The notes under the pieces are model-generated. The model had not been told where the DNA came from. It did not search any database and worked only from the letters and a program-made list of their open reading frames with translations. Source: Bin80 sp964503085 (lineage in GTDB: Bacteria; Bacteroidota; Rhodothermia; Rhodothermales; Bin80). Taken from it: a stretch of 64,000 nucleotides of DNA. The DNA is taken from assembly GCA_964503085.1 (NCBI GenBank), contig CAZCYQ010000010.1, forward strand, positions 1 to 64,000, read 5' to 3'. Position numbers and translations under genes: made by a program. Shown piece by piece: positions 1-10,113 of this stretch. Position 1 is the first letter of the stretch. Each line of letters opens with the position of its first letter.

Positions 1-1
1 A

Positions 2-229
2 AAATCGGGGACAGAAAATCTCAACAAAAAATTCCACTACAATGGCGAACTTGCGGAGGGAGAAAAAGTCATGAGCTTTGCCGAGGTGATGGATGAACTC
101 GCGGGGCTTTGCCGTCTGGTTGTTGTACCAAAAATCTCCACAGATAAAACCCCGGAAGTGATCATGGCAGAGAAGATTAGTCCTACCCAACAACAGGCGC
201 TCAAACTTCTGGGCATCAAGCCTGTGTAG
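2..229 (+). pseudogene. Transposase C-terminal end (partial at window edge)
   Basis: An open frame without a start enters from the left edge and stops with TAG at 227-229, giving about 75 residues. It contains the segment MSFAEVMDELAGLCRLVVVP and ends in ALKLLGIKPV. A short tail closing with a 'LGI-K/R-P' element resembles the C-termini of IS4/IS1634-type DDE transposases. The catalytic part lies outside the window, so family and intactness cannot be judged. It points rightward, opposite to the fructan operon whose 3' end lies about 380 bases away, so a mobile element probably marks the left border of that locus. I infer the family from general resemblance only; it could be another protein's tail. 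Confidence 0.4.
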
Positions 230-611
230 CCCTTCAGATCACTGAATTGACGCAATGCCCCCAAAGACTCCGGCATAGGGCCGTCAATCTATCACCAAAA
301 TATCCCAAGCTGGTGGGAAATATCGTATATTGGGGAAACAAAAAAGGGGGGAAGTTCAGTTGATTGATCTCTTAGGCCTCCATTGTTATAGATGGAAATC
401 CAATTTATAGCCTTCGCTCATGCATTAACGTACCGTATGGGCGGAAATCCCTGTCAACAGAGCGATTCATGCTCCGAACTTTTGGCCAAAGGCGTAGCTA
501 TGCAGCCGAGCTGGAAGGCGTGGGATGAATGTGTAAGCCTCAATTAGGTGTCAGGTGGAGCGGAATTCAACGCGAAATATCAAGAACAATACGATAAGGG
601 CCTGATGTGAG
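230..611. other. Gene-free stretch between transposase tail and fructan operon
   Basis: No credible coding frame was seen. An imperfect inverted repeat at about 296-322 (ATATCCCA ... GTGGGAAATAT) could be a hairpin or the outer end of the mobile element, but no T tract follows it. No clear terminator for the leftward operon was found. Confidence 0.4.
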
Positions 612-2084
612 TTATGAGGCATTCGTATGCTTATACTGATTCTGACGCAATGGATAGACGACCAACTCTCCAGCCACGGCGCTCCCTCCCTCGGCAAATA
701 CTGCCAATCCTCTGCTCTCGGGAAAAATCAAATCGGTAATCACCACGCCACCAGGATCAGCGAACAGCTCAACACTACAACGATCAACGATGATGGTCAA
801 GTGTATCCAGTCGTCCGACTTACGGTATATCCGGGCGGTATGGCAACCGGCGAAGGAATTATGAAATGGCACGTGACCCTTCTGGTTACGCTCAATAAAA
901 ACAGACTCCCGTTCTGCATCAAAACCAATTAGGGTGTGTGGAGCATCTCCGGCACCTAATTGAATGCCGGCACGGTGTGCATTCCCGATTTTTAGTGCTA
1001 GTCGAATTTCAATAGCTTCGTCCGTCACCGGTAAGACCACAGGCCGGTTGGCAAGAATGGCAGACGCATTTACTTCCAAAGCAGGTTTCGCACGTAATTT
1101 TGACGTCCAGTGGAGGACTTTTTGTCCTAATCTCAGTCCGGCTGGTGTAGAAACCAGGGCACATTCTCGCGGGAAGGTCATCTGACCTCGCCACAGCTCT
1201 GTTGGAATTACATGCGCGTACGCCCAGTTATTCATCCAACCTAGCCATATCGGCAGGGCACCGGGATGTTGCCTGAATGCCTGTGCGGCATAAAAATCAG
1301 CACCACCATCAAGCCACAGCGTTTCAGTCTGACTTGTTTTGAATACCTCACCATCGAATTCACCCACGAAGTACTGTCCCCCGGATCCTCTCGCCTGTGC
1401 ATTTGAGCCTACATCCACTTTCAATACCCAACGATGGTCTCCATTCCCATGCATGACAGGCAGATGCAGCAGTTCCGGGCATTCCCAGTTCAATACATCG
1501 GTGGCACCGCGGGGGCCGAATGTGCTCAAATGTGACCATGACTTGAGGTCAGACGATCCGTAGAATTGGACCTGTTTGGCTTCTGACAACGTGACGGTCA
1601 TGATCCATTTTCGAGTAGGGGCGTGCCAATGAACAGAAGGATCCCGGAAATGCCGTAATCCAATGTCCAATACAGGGTTATTGCTGTACTTTGTCCAAGT
1701 CTTTCCTTGGTCAGCGCTCCACGCAATGTTTTGTGTTTCCAACCCAGAGTCAGACTGGTGGCCGGTGTAGATTGCAATCAAGGTCCCTTCACCGAAGCCG
1801 GCCGTATTGTATTTGTCATATACAGTTGATCCTGAGAAGATCATCAAATTCTTCTCTGCCGCCAATGCTACAGGCAGATGCTCCCAGCTCAGCAGATCTT
1901 TACTGATCGCATGCCCCCACGACAGATGTCCCCATTTTGCTTCAAAGGGATTATGTTGGTAGAAAAGATGGTAATGTCCATTATCCCAGATCAGTCCGTT
2001 CGGATCATTGGCCCAGTTTCTAGGAGGTGTAAAATGGACCAGAGGTCTGAAGCGATCGTTGGTCATCGGTTTATCTGAGGACAT
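612..2084 (-). CDS. GH32 beta-fructosidase (levanase/invertase type) without signal peptide
   Basis: Glycoside hydrolase family 32 enzyme of 490 residues, predicted to hydrolyse terminal beta-fructosidic bonds of sucrose, fructo-oligosaccharides, inulin or levan. The family motifs are intact: WANDPNG with nucleophile Asp27, RDP at 147-149 with the transition-state Asp148, and WECPEL with acid/base Glu201. The five-bladed propeller region is followed by the family's C-terminal beta-sandwich (about 345-485). No signal peptide or lipobox is visible at the N-terminus (MSSDKPMTNDRFRP), unlike the two other GH32 proteins in the window, so it probably acts in the cytoplasm on imported oligosaccharides. 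It is the last gene of the long minus-strand operon and overlaps the preceding PorV-like gene by 14 bases. Family assignment is firm; the exact linkage preference is not visible. Confidence 0.93.
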   Translation of the reverse strand: MSSDKPMTNDRFRPLVHFTPPRNWANDPNGLIWDNGHYHLFYQHNPFEAKWGHLSWGHAISKDLLSWEHLPVALAAEKNLMIFSGSTVYDKYNTAGFGEGTLIAIYTGHQSDSGLETQNIAWSADQGKTWTKYSNNPVLDIGLRHFRDPSVHWHAPTRKWIMTVTLSEAKQVQFYGSSDLKSWSHLSTFGPRGATDVLNWECPELLHLPVMHGNGDHRWVLKVDVGSNAQARGSGGQYFVGEFDGEVFKTSQTETLWLDGGADFYAAQAFRQHPGALPIWLGWMNNWAYAHVIPTELWRGQMTFPRECALVSTPAGLRLGQKVLHWTSKLRAKPALEVNASAILANRPVVLPVTDEAIEIRLALKIGNAHRAGIQLGAGDAPHTLIGFDAERESVFIERNQKGHVPFHNSFAGCHTARIYRKSDDWIHLTIIVDRCSVELFADPGGVVITDLIFPESRGLAVFAEGGSAVAGELVVYPLRQNQYKHTNAS

Positions 2085-3003
2085 CCATTCCCACGCGTTG
2101 TACTAGGCCGAGCTCTCCATAATTACTGAGAGCATAGTTGAGATTGAGACGTGTGCGTGCAATCCTCACGGAAAGCCCACCACCAAATGACCATTTTCCA
2201 GTATCGTGATTGGGCTGGTACCCTGCACGAAATTGAAGGAGGTCCGCATAACTTGATTCGGCCCCCAGTTGAGCTAGCGGTTTTCCATCATTGGGCTTGG
2301 CCGCAGCTGTACTCAAGGTCAGCCGAGTACGCGGGGTCTGAACGACATTAATGCTCAGACCGAATGAAAATTCCCCGGGTAGTGGATAGCCTTCGTTAAC
2401 ATAGGTTAATTCCGACCCAAAGTTTGAAATCATCATTCCAAAACTAAATCCCCTAAACCCTGTGACATAGAGTACCGCAATATCTGCTGACACCGCACGC
2501 GATATAAAATTGCTAGCCAGCATGGATTCAATATAATTGAATGTGCCCCCAAAACTGATATGTTCAGTTAAGTAACGGGAATAACTAATACCTGCACGAT
2601 AATCAAAGACACGAAAGGTGGCCCCTGTACCATCCGGCTGTAAGGGGGTTCGCACCTTCATTGCATCCGTATACAGCGCGGTGAGTGAAAACGCGAAGGT
2701 GCCAACCCGGCGACCAAAAGAATGAGAGATCGCCACAAAGTTATGACCAATATCTGCATATAAGGCGGTGTGATTAAGACTGATCGCCGTGTTCTGGATT
2801 CGGGCAAGGCCAGCGGGGTTATAGTAAGCTGCCTCAGCTCCATACGGAAGTGTGATATAGGCACCGCCCATTGCACTCCCGCGGGCATGCACTCCCACCT
2901 TCAGGAATGAGCCGGATGCACTTCCAGGACGCTCTACCTGGGCTAGCACCATATTCACGAATAGCAGACCTGCTACCAGGGAAATAAGTAATCGCCGTAT
3001 CAT
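2071..3003 (-). CDS. PorV/PorQ-family outer-membrane beta-barrel protein
   Basis: A 310-residue protein with a signal peptide (hydrophobic stretch ending VLAQ), then FLKVGVHARGSAMGGAYI and a conserved YYNPAGLA element, followed by alternating amphipathic strands to the C-terminus. This layout is typical of the PorV/PorQ (UPF0164, FadL-like) barrels of Bacteroidota. PorV shuttles T9SS cargo from the translocon to the attachment complex and PorQ is related. Here the gene sits between two GH32 genes and shares the ATGA overlap with the T9SS-tailed fructosidase just upstream, so a locus-dedicated role in secretion or surface attachment is plausible. That role is an inference; it could equally be a FadL-like channel for sugars. 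Confidence 0.75.
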   Translation of the reverse strand: MIRRLLISLVAGLLFVNMVLAQVERPGSASGSFLKVGVHARGSAMGGAYITLPYGAEAAYYNPAGLARIQNTAISLNHTALYADIGHNFVAISHSFGRRVGTFAFSLTALYTDAMKVRTPLQPDGTGATFRVFDYRAGISYSRYLTEHISFGGTFNYIESMLASNFISRAVSADIAVLYVTGFRGFSFGMMISNFGSELTYVNEGYPLPGEFSFGLSINVVQTPRTRLTLSTAAAKPNDGKPLAQLGAESSYADLLQFRAGYQPNHDTGKWSFGGGLSVRIARTRLNLNYALSNYGELGLVQRVGMDVLR

Positions 3004-5474
3004 CGCCGCAGGATCATTTTCCCTGTAAAGATCTGTTTTTCTACACGTAGCTGATAGAAGTAAAGCCCGCTCGGCATCTGCATGCCGAAGTTGTTTCGTC
3101 CGTCCCAGTAGGCGGCATGTAGACCAGTTGTTTGGCTTCCACGTAAATACTCGCGGATTTTCCGGCCCAGTGTATCAAAGATTTCAAGTGTCAGCACGCC
3201 GGGCTCTTCTACATGGTATTCCAGTGTAACCCTGTCTCGAAACGGATTGGGGTAGGGCGTGGCAGCAGGATTAAATGCCCGGTAGTATGATTCCTTGGAA
3301 ATGCCAGTAGCGCGGAGCGAAAGATTCCATATATCTACGCTGCGAGCCAGAGCATCGCCTCCAGAGGCAAATAAGTCAACTTCTATACTGGCAGGATCAA
3401 TTGGATAAACGCGTGTGGAAAAAGCGGCGGTGCCATTAACAAATACCTCAACGACCGAATGGTCTACAAAAACGTGTAGTTCCAGCGGGGTGTCTGGTGA
3501 TAACGTGAAGGGGGCTCTTTTTAGTTGATCGTCAAATGCAGCAGAGTTGTTGCTGGACCTTCTCAAATCAAGCACGATTGATTCTTCGTTTTTGTCATAA
3601 TAAATGCGTGTGACTTCTGAGGCCGAGCGAAGCAGATCCAGTCCAAATCGAGTGGCAGTATTCGGATCAATGACTGCTAGAATCTCCAACTGTTTTCCTG
3701 ACAAGTCGGGTAGGTACGACTGTTGTGCACCGGATACAGTGAGGTTTTCGTAGTGTGCATGCTCAAGCCGAAGACCCTTTAGATTCGGATGTGGGACTTG
3801 GCATATAGAATCGTCGTTGCAGAGGTGCCAGATTCGGGGAATACTGAATAGGTTTGCCCAACCTGCTGCCATCACGGATTCAGCAGAACGGGTTTCGGGG
3901 ATGATCCCGATGGCAACCGTGTGTCCATCTGCATCTGTCGTTACAGAGGGGCTCAGCAGATGGCTTATCAGGTCAAGTTGTTTGGGGTCAGCATGAGATG
4001 GTGTGAATGTAGTGCCATCCCAATCTCCGATCCAATACAGTGTACGTGCGGGTTTAGGGGACTCTACCGTGACGATTACGAGCGCATGTTTCTCGCCAAG
4101 ATTGACAAAAACAGGCATCTCCCAAAAATGCCCCGCAATGTCAGTCGGAGCAGTATGAAAAAAGTCGCTGTTTAAATCCCATTCGTCCAGACGGCGCCCT
4201 GTATAATGGAGAGCGGCACCTCCTTGACCCGCTCGCCCGGCACCGACAATCATGTGCCAGTTGTTCTGTTCCCGCCAAACGAAGGGGTCCCGGAATTCTG
4301 TCACACCGCCTGGTGCGCGTTCAATCACTGGGTTTTCGGCAATTTTAGCAAAGGTCTGATTTTTTTCATCCGACGAACGGGCAAGGCCAATCCCAGCTTT
4401 AGCTCCATCAACACCGGTGTAAATCAGGGATAGTTGTCCGTTATCAACCGTCGCATCTCCACTCCAGATGCCCGCTTGATCCCAACCTTTTTCCGGGGCT
4501 AGGGCAATTGGCTCGTCGCGCCAGTGTACAAGGTCCAGGCTGCTCATATGCCCCCAGTGGATCTGCCCCCAGTACGGACCTGCCGGATTATGCTGATAGA
4601 ACAAATGGTAGCGGCCGTTTGTCTCTCTCACGAGCCCATGGGATTCATTGGCCCAGCTCTCTGGGGGGATGGGGTGATATCTCGGTCGGTGACGATCCTC
4701 GTCATAACGCGTGAGAGGAACATTCAGGTCGGGCGGTTCAGGAGGGGTGCCACGCAAATGGGATGTAATAATTTCGGAATGGTGCAGCGCACGATTATAA
4801 ATTTTGACTTCGTCAATCAATCCTCCCATCAGACCTGTTTCAAATGGACTTCCCGAGGATGCAAATGGGCTGTGTGTATCTTTTGCCACCGTCATTCGGG
4901 TTGACTGATCAACAGTCAGGGGGATTTGAGGGACCTGAAGCGAGCCCGTTGGCGTGCCGTCCAGATACAGTGACATACGTCCATTTACGCTGTCAAATAC
5001 ACCGGCTACATGAACCCATTTTCCTTTGGGAAATATTCCGGTTCCCCAACAGGTGCGCCAGACACCGCCGCTGGACACGGCAAGGTACCACGCCCCCCAC
5101 GGATCCATACCAAAGAAGTATCCTGACGAAGGGAATGTATACTTATTGACCCAGGGGGCATTGGTAACTGGATAGTGATTGATAGCAACCCATGCCTCTA
5201 TCGTCAGAGCTTCCTTGGGTTCGTCAGCATCGTCTATGTCAAAGGAAAAGGAAGTCGTGTACCCGTCAAGTCGCAAAGCTTGTCCGCTAGGACCATCAAC
5301 CCATTCTGGAGCTCGGAAGGGGCTGTTGATAATCGTTAGTTTGTTGCTCTGATCTTCGAAAATGAACCGACCGGACTGTGTGCCTTCAAAATCCCAGGAA
5401 GCGACTGGATTGTTGGATTGCGCACCCGCACGGAATGGAATCAAAAGCAATGCTATGGGGAGCGCAATACGCAT
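3000..5474 (-). CDS. Secreted LamG-GH32 fructosidase with T9SS sorting domain
   Basis: An 824-residue extracellular enzyme. In order: signal peptide (about 1-19), a LamG/concanavalin-like sandwich (about 25-240, with a typical IDEVKIYNRAL ending), a GH32 catalytic module (about 258-735) and a T9SS type A C-terminal domain (PNPF at about 748 to the terminal KMILRR). RDP (395-397) and the acid/base Glu452 (FWEMP) are present. The nucleophile motif reads WANESHG instead of WxNDPNG, so Glu277 stands where the family has Asp. The start is the ATG at 5474, one base overlapping the previous stop (TGATG); a GTG lies one codon upstream. It is predicted to cut fructan outside the cell, with LamG aiding polysaccharide or surface binding. 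Activity with Glu at the nucleophile position is not proven. Confidence 0.9.
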   Translation of the reverse strand: MRIALPIALLLIPFRAGAQSNNPVASWDFEGTQSGRFIFEDQSNKLTIINSPFRAPEWVDGPSGQALRLDGYTTSFSFDIDDADEPKEALTIEAWVAINHYPVTNAPWVNKYTFPSSGYFFGMDPWGAWYLAVSSGGVWRTCWGTGIFPKGKWVHVAGVFDSVNGRMSLYLDGTPTGSLQVPQIPLTVDQSTRMTVAKDTHSPFASSGSPFETGLMGGLIDEVKIYNRALHHSEIITSHLRGTPPEPPDLNVPLTRYDEDRHRPRYHPIPPESWANESHGLVRETNGRYHLFYQHNPAGPYWGQIHWGHMSSLDLVHWRDEPIALAPEKGWDQAGIWSGDATVDNGQLSLIYTGVDGAKAGIGLARSSDEKNQTFAKIAENPVIERAPGGVTEFRDPFVWREQNNWHMIVGAGRAGQGGAALHYTGRRLDEWDLNSDFFHTAPTDIAGHFWEMPVFVNLGEKHALVIVTVESPKPARTLYWIGDWDGTTFTPSHADPKQLDLISHLLSPSVTTDADGHTVAIGIIPETRSAESVMAAGWANLFSIPRIWHLCNDDSICQVPHPNLKGLRLEHAHYENLTVSGAQQSYLPDLSGKQLEILAVIDPNTATRFGLDLLRSASEVTRIYYDKNEESIVLDLRRSSNNSAAFDDQLKRAPFTLSPDTPLELHVFVDHSVVEVFVNGTAAFSTRVYPIDPASIEVDLFASGGDALARSVDIWNLSLRATGISKESYYRAFNPAATPYPNPFRDRVTLEYHVEEPGVLTLEIFDTLGRKIREYLRGSQTTGLHAAYWDGRNNFGMQMPSGLYFYQLRVEKQIFTGKMILRR

Positions 5475-7282
5475 CACTTAATTATTACAAATTTTCCAAC
5501 CTGAATCTGGCCGTTATTCAGATCTTTTACTGTGAATACATAGAGCCCACTTGCGACGGCCTGTCCTACATGAGAAGTAAGATTCCAGTCTTCATATCCC
5601 CGGTAAGGATCATCGTGCTGCAGGGTTTCAATGTGCTCACCCGTAAGCGTATAGATTCTGATTTCACAACGGGAGGGGAGGTTGATGAATTGCAAACGTC
5701 GGTCCTGTTCTAGCCAGCGTTCGCGGGTTGGAGGTGGTCGCTCCCACGCTGGGTTATAATTCTGATAGGCAGTGTCTCCACGGTACGGATTAGGAACTAC
5801 AGCGACCTCTCCTACAGTAGATGGCGGTGCGGGGCCGGGGGTCGCGATCTGTACGTTGGCGCTGATACTGGACTCGAGAGACGGCCAATTAAGGACATGA
5901 TCTTCTTTTGAGAACGCAGTCACGGAATAGTAGTACTCCACATTGTTGAGCAAAAGATTTTCTGTGTAGGAGCGGGCTAGGCCGATATCATTTCCGTAAT
6001 TATTCCCGGGCAGATCATATTCTGCCAGTAGGGTCCAGGGCCCATTAGGGCTTACCGTACTTTTGTACACACGGTATCCCTCAAATGGCTTCGACTCACC
6101 ATCAGCGCGATTCGGGTCAAGGTAGCCCTCGGGATCTACTGTATCCGTTGGATTCCATGAAAGATGGACGGAATGATTACCGGTCTCAATGACAAGGGGT
6201 GGAATCGGTGGAGGTGCAGGAAGTTGGAAATTCTGCCGTGCCAGGCGTTGCACGAGCGTAGCATTTTCCAGAAGACCACTGAGTCCCTCCCCGAATACTT
6301 CAGCCGCCATGAAATGTAATGTGTCGCCGACGGTTAAATTCACAGGTCCAAATGAGAACACAAAATGGGATCCTGTAAATTGGACCTGATCTTCCTGGAT
6401 ACGGCCGCGGGTCATCAGTTGAGTGTACTTCGCCTCGTCGGTAGCCGGGATCATACCAGGTGCAAACGGCTGGCTTCCCCATTGCCATGACCAGCGCAAA
6501 TCCCCGGCACGATAGCCATCCGGGGGGAATAGCATGAATCCGATGGGGCTCTCGGTATCTCCATCGGTTCCGCCTGCGGCATCCTCTCCAACAGCAAGAA
6601 GCAAGTCATCAAAGAATAGAGAGCGGTCATCAAGAAAGTTAGCTCCGTAGGAAATGTTTCCCACATTCGGATCAACCCAAAGGGAGATGTAGGCACGTTC
6701 GATGTCAAAGCGTACAGGTGTGATGTAATAATTCAATACGACTACTTCGTCCAGTCCTTTAGGTCCACTCCATTCGTAAACTGTCTGGATAAACTCTAGA
6801 TATAATGGACTATGGTCAGCTTTCAGCAGGCTCGAGGCTTCGTAATCGTTATAGCGCATTACCATATCCTGATCGGATATGCCGGTGTAGCCGGGCCAGT
6901 ATGGAATGTCGGCGGTCTCTCCCCGACCGACGGTCCAGATAGTATCCCAGGGGGCACTACTTGGGAAGGTTTCCCAGAAATAGGGGCCAGGTGCCCAGCC
7001 TAGACTGGAGGTAACTAGTGTGTCGCCTTGTGGAGTTACACCGCCAACCCATATCCCCCCTTCTCCTAGATGCTCCTCAAAGCTGCCTGCCGGGAACTCA
7101 CTATTGACTAGCCCAGGGTACCCGAGTTCCACACGATGTCCCAGGAATGACCCCATATTGGTAAAGACCTGACGTACCTGTCCCTGCCTTGTCACGGCCC
7201 AATCCAGGTTCGCTTCAAACTGTTGGGCTGTCGCCTCCGCATAGAGAAAGCCGCCGAGAAAGATCAGTGTCAATGTTCGCAT
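5474..7282 (-). CDS. Secreted T9SS-tailed protein with fibronectin-like region
   Basis: A 602-residue protein of unknown function. It has a signal peptide (cleavage near ATAQ at 17-20), a long N-terminal part without a recognised catalytic domain, a fibronectin type III-like segment at about 355-480 (NHSVHLSWNP ... YYYSVTAFSKED), and a T9SS C-terminal sorting region beginning at VVPNPYRGD and ending GKFVIIK. The gene lies directly after the TonB-dependent receptor with a one-base TAATG overlap. In several Bacteroidota sugar loci that position belongs to a surface partner of the receptor, so it may be a glycan-binding or receptor-associated surface protein. Function is inferred from position only. 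Confidence 0.8.
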   Translation of the reverse strand: MRTLTLIFLGGFLYAEATAQQFEANLDWAVTRQGQVRQVFTNMGSFLGHRVELGYPGLVNSEFPAGSFEEHLGEGGIWVGGVTPQGDTLVTSSLGWAPGPYFWETFPSSAPWDTIWTVGRGETADIPYWPGYTGISDQDMVMRYNDYEASSLLKADHSPLYLEFIQTVYEWSGPKGLDEVVVLNYYITPVRFDIERAYISLWVDPNVGNISYGANFLDDRSLFFDDLLLAVGEDAAGGTDGDTESPIGFMLFPPDGYRAGDLRWSWQWGSQPFAPGMIPATDEAKYTQLMTRGRIQEDQVQFTGSHFVFSFGPVNLTVGDTLHFMAAEVFGEGLSGLLENATLVQRLARQNFQLPAPPPIPPLVIETGNHSVHLSWNPTDTVDPEGYLDPNRADGESKPFEGYRVYKSTVSPNGPWTLLAEYDLPGNNYGNDIGLARSYTENLLLNNVEYYYSVTAFSKEDHVLNWPSLESSISANVQIATPGPAPPSTVGEVAVVPNPYRGDTAYQNYNPAWERPPPTRERWLEQDRRLQFINLPSRCEIRIYTLTGEHIETLQHDDPYRGYEDWNLTSHVGQAVASGLYVFTVKDLNNGQIQVGKFVIIK

Positions 7283-10104
7283 TATCGGCTTAACAGGAGG
7301 CCAAATTTGACGTAGCGTCCAGTAGAAAATTGACGTGGATCCTGAAGGCGGATCATATCATGATAGTCTAACCCACGCGAAGTATTCTGAAACACATCCC
7401 CGTACCGGAAAGGTTGTCCGGTCCAGTTATTGAAACCAAATTGAATCTGTACGTTGTGCTGGTTGAATACATTGAAAATATCCGTGAAAAGAGAAACCTC
7501 CGCTGAACCAATCTGGAAGCCTTTGCGGATCTTGATATCAGTGCTGTAGACAGGCGGACCGGTTGCGGTATTCTCCAGCTTCTGCTGTTCTGCTGGATCA
7601 GTAGTTCCCGGAGTATAAGGTTGTCCTGAGTTCAAACGTGACAGGATAGTAATGTCCCAGCGTGAAGGAAGACGGAGTCCAAATATCTCAGGGTTCTGCC
7701 CTGGAGGTGCGCTCAATGTTGCCTGTGCGACAAGTTGATGACGCGTATCCCATGGAAGCCGACGTTCCCGAATTGGAAGCGGGAAGTCCGTAACTGACCG
7801 CACGTACTGATCAAAAGCGGATGAGGAAAATCCCGTAGCCCACTGTACAGTGTAGGTAATTGTGCCCGAAGTGAACCGGCTGTATCTCTTGTTTAGTTCA
7901 AACTCTAGTCCGCGAGCGCGTGCATAACCGCTATTGTCATATAGGGCCACAGGAAATCCAAAAGCAGAAGCCAATTGCAGTGTTCCGACCTGACCGGCAA
8001 TATCCTTTGCATAACTCTTGATATCCATGGACCAGTTTTCGGCGAGTGCACGTGTGAACCCGAATTCGTAAAGAATCGTCTGTTCGAAATCAAGGTGGGG
8101 GTTACCGGTCAGCCCACCGGTATACGGGTCGCGATAGTAAAACTGCATTTCAGGCAGTTGACTGAAGTGCCCATATGAAAAGAAGAGTACCGTCTCCGGG
8201 TTGATTGGAAAAGATATGCCGAACCGTGGGCTGACTGCGGTACGCCAGCCTGGCCAATCGGCATCTAGCCCAGTGGCCCGTTCCCATTGGGTCTGCCAAC
8301 CGGTGTCAAATACGGAGTTGCCCGGGTTGAAGGCATCAACTCGAACCCCAGCATTAATGATCAGGGATTCAAGTTCAAACTTGTCCTGGATAAAGGCCCC
8401 CAAAGTCGTTGGCTTCGCATCGAATACCCAGCGGTTTTGACCAAATTCCGGGAACGGCCCCGGCGGCGTGGCGACATTTCCTGGGCCTTCTCCACGATAG
8501 AGATAGCGTCCCCAAGGAGACAAGGTGACGCCACCATCCTGAATATCGATGTACTGGATCTGATGGATCTGCAATTCAAACCCGGTTTTTAGTAAATGGC
8601 GCCGGTGCAGTTGTGATGTCAGGTCTCCTTTGATGGTAAATGTACGTGTATCGTCGTTTCGCCAGATATTTTCGTAGCCATCTGCATTGAAAAATCCCGT
8701 AACTGGGTCAATTGTTGGGGGGGCAATTCTGGACTCCAGTCGATACGGTGTGGTTCTGTCGTTGCGCGTAGACCATGCTTCCCATGATTCGGCGTGCCCG
8801 TTCGCATAGGAAGTACTGTCAGGATAAAAGGACCAGAACGATGCAGGTGTACGCGTATCCAGCGATGCATCATACGCGACCTGCATGAGTCCGGCACGAA
8901 GGCTGTAAAAGGTTCGCGGAGAGAGTGTGTGATTCACAAGCAGTCCTGCATAGGTATTTGTGCGTTCCTGGATTGCCAGATGATCCGGGTAATCACGCCA
9001 GAGCCAATTGAAGCTGCTCCACTGTTTCTGTGTCCGGTTGAAGCTGAACGCAGTTCGTATGGATCGATTGACTTTCCAGCTCAGCTTTGTGTTCAGACTG
9101 AGCGAATTATCCTGGCGCTCCGGCACATCAATACCATAGATCCCAAAGTCTCCGCGTTGTCTGCCATTATCATAAGGGGTGTCCGTAAGGTTCATGCTCC
9201 CACTCACGAACAGGTTGAGTTGATCTTTGCGTCGGATGCCGGGAACCGGGCCGCCAAGGTAATACGAGGCATATTGGGTGCGGTAGTTCTCACCGATTGC
9301 CGGAACTTCATCAGTCCGATACTCCAGCCCGCCCTCATAGCTCTCTCCTCCACTACGCGTTGTGATATTCACGACCCCGGATTGAGCCTGGCCGTATTCA
9401 GCATTAAAAGCGCCAGTCAGGAGCTCCACCTGTTCGACATCATTGACGCCAAGTTCCAGCACACTGCGTCCCCCGTAAAGGGGATGCGTAACTGGCATCC
9501 CATCCACCATAAATAGAATCTCGCCACCCCGGCCACCACGTACATGAACATTTTTTACGCTCTCATCTCTGATCTGAAGCGTTTGGCCCTCTCCCAGGTT
9601 CAGAGTTTGCGGAGCGACATCTACGACGGTCCCTGCTTGAATTTTGAATACGTCCAATGCCTGCTCCATCCCTGGGGTAATGCGGAGCTCCTCACGTGTG
9701 GTGCTTCGTCGCGTGGCGGTGACATCATGCTGCACGATTGGATTATCTGCCATGACAATCAGTTCCTCCCCTTCAATGACCTGTTCAAGTAGGTCAAAGT
9801 TTATGCGTGTTGTCAAATCAGAACGAACTATAACCTGTTCGGTGGTGACACTCCGGAACCCGATAAAACTGGCCGTTATAGTGTAGGTGCCTGGGGGGAC
9901 TTGCAGGATGAAATACTCGCCATCCTCGTTCGTTGCCGCTCCGACTCCAGTAAGTTCCTTAATGATGACACTGACACCAGGAAGTGGAGTCCCGGTTGAC
10001 TCGTCCATAACGAGGCCCGCGATCTTGCCTGTATTCTGGGCATTTGCAAACGGTACGGTCAGTACAAAGCCACTGAGCAACAGAATGCATCCTGAAAGTC
10101 GCAT
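7282..10104 (-). CDS. TonB-dependent receptor (SusC-like) with carboxypeptidase-regulatory domain
   Basis: A 940-residue outer-membrane transporter. It has a signal peptide (ending FANAQ), a carboxypeptidase regulatory-like domain (about 24-113: KIAGLVMDESTGTPLPGVSV), a plug domain (about 120-255, with VHVRGGRGGEILFMVDGMPV and EYGQAQSGVVNITTRSGG) and a TonB-dependent beta-barrel to the C-terminus (GRYVKFGLLLSR). It should use TonB/ExbBD energy to import a ligand, here probably fructan oligosaccharides given the neighbouring GH32 genes. There is no SusD gene beside it, unlike classic Sus-type loci. It overlaps the next gene by one base and follows the 480-residue lipoprotein gene by 9 bases. 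Class is sure; substrate is inferred from context. Confidence 0.92.
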   Translation of the reverse strand: MRLSGCILLLSGFVLTVPFANAQNTGKIAGLVMDESTGTPLPGVSVIIKELTGVGAATNEDGEYFILQVPPGTYTITASFIGFRSVTTEQVIVRSDLTTRINFDLLEQVIEGEELIVMADNPIVQHDVTATRRSTTREELRITPGMEQALDVFKIQAGTVVDVAPQTLNLGEGQTLQIRDESVKNVHVRGGRGGEILFMVDGMPVTHPLYGGRSVLELGVNDVEQVELLTGAFNAEYGQAQSGVVNITTRSGGESYEGGLEYRTDEVPAIGENYRTQYASYYLGGPVPGIRRKDQLNLFVSGSMNLTDTPYDNGRQRGDFGIYGIDVPERQDNSLSLNTKLSWKVNRSIRTAFSFNRTQKQWSSFNWLWRDYPDHLAIQERTNTYAGLLVNHTLSPRTFYSLRAGLMQVAYDASLDTRTPASFWSFYPDSTSYANGHAESWEAWSTRNDRTTPYRLESRIAPPTIDPVTGFFNADGYENIWRNDDTRTFTIKGDLTSQLHRRHLLKTGFELQIHQIQYIDIQDGGVTLSPWGRYLYRGEGPGNVATPPGPFPEFGQNRWVFDAKPTTLGAFIQDKFELESLIINAGVRVDAFNPGNSVFDTGWQTQWERATGLDADWPGWRTAVSPRFGISFPINPETVLFFSYGHFSQLPEMQFYYRDPYTGGLTGNPHLDFEQTILYEFGFTRALAENWSMDIKSYAKDIAGQVGTLQLASAFGFPVALYDNSGYARARGLEFELNKRYSRFTSGTITYTVQWATGFSSSAFDQYVRSVTDFPLPIRERRLPWDTRHQLVAQATLSAPPGQNPEIFGLRLPSRWDITILSRLNSGQPYTPGTTDPAEQQKLENTATGPPVYSTDIKIRKGFQIGSAEVSLFTDIFNVFNQHNVQIQFGFNNWTGQPFRYGDVFQNTSRGLDYHDMIRLQDPRQFSTGRYVKFGLLLSR

Positions 10105-10113
10105 GAGGCTAGG

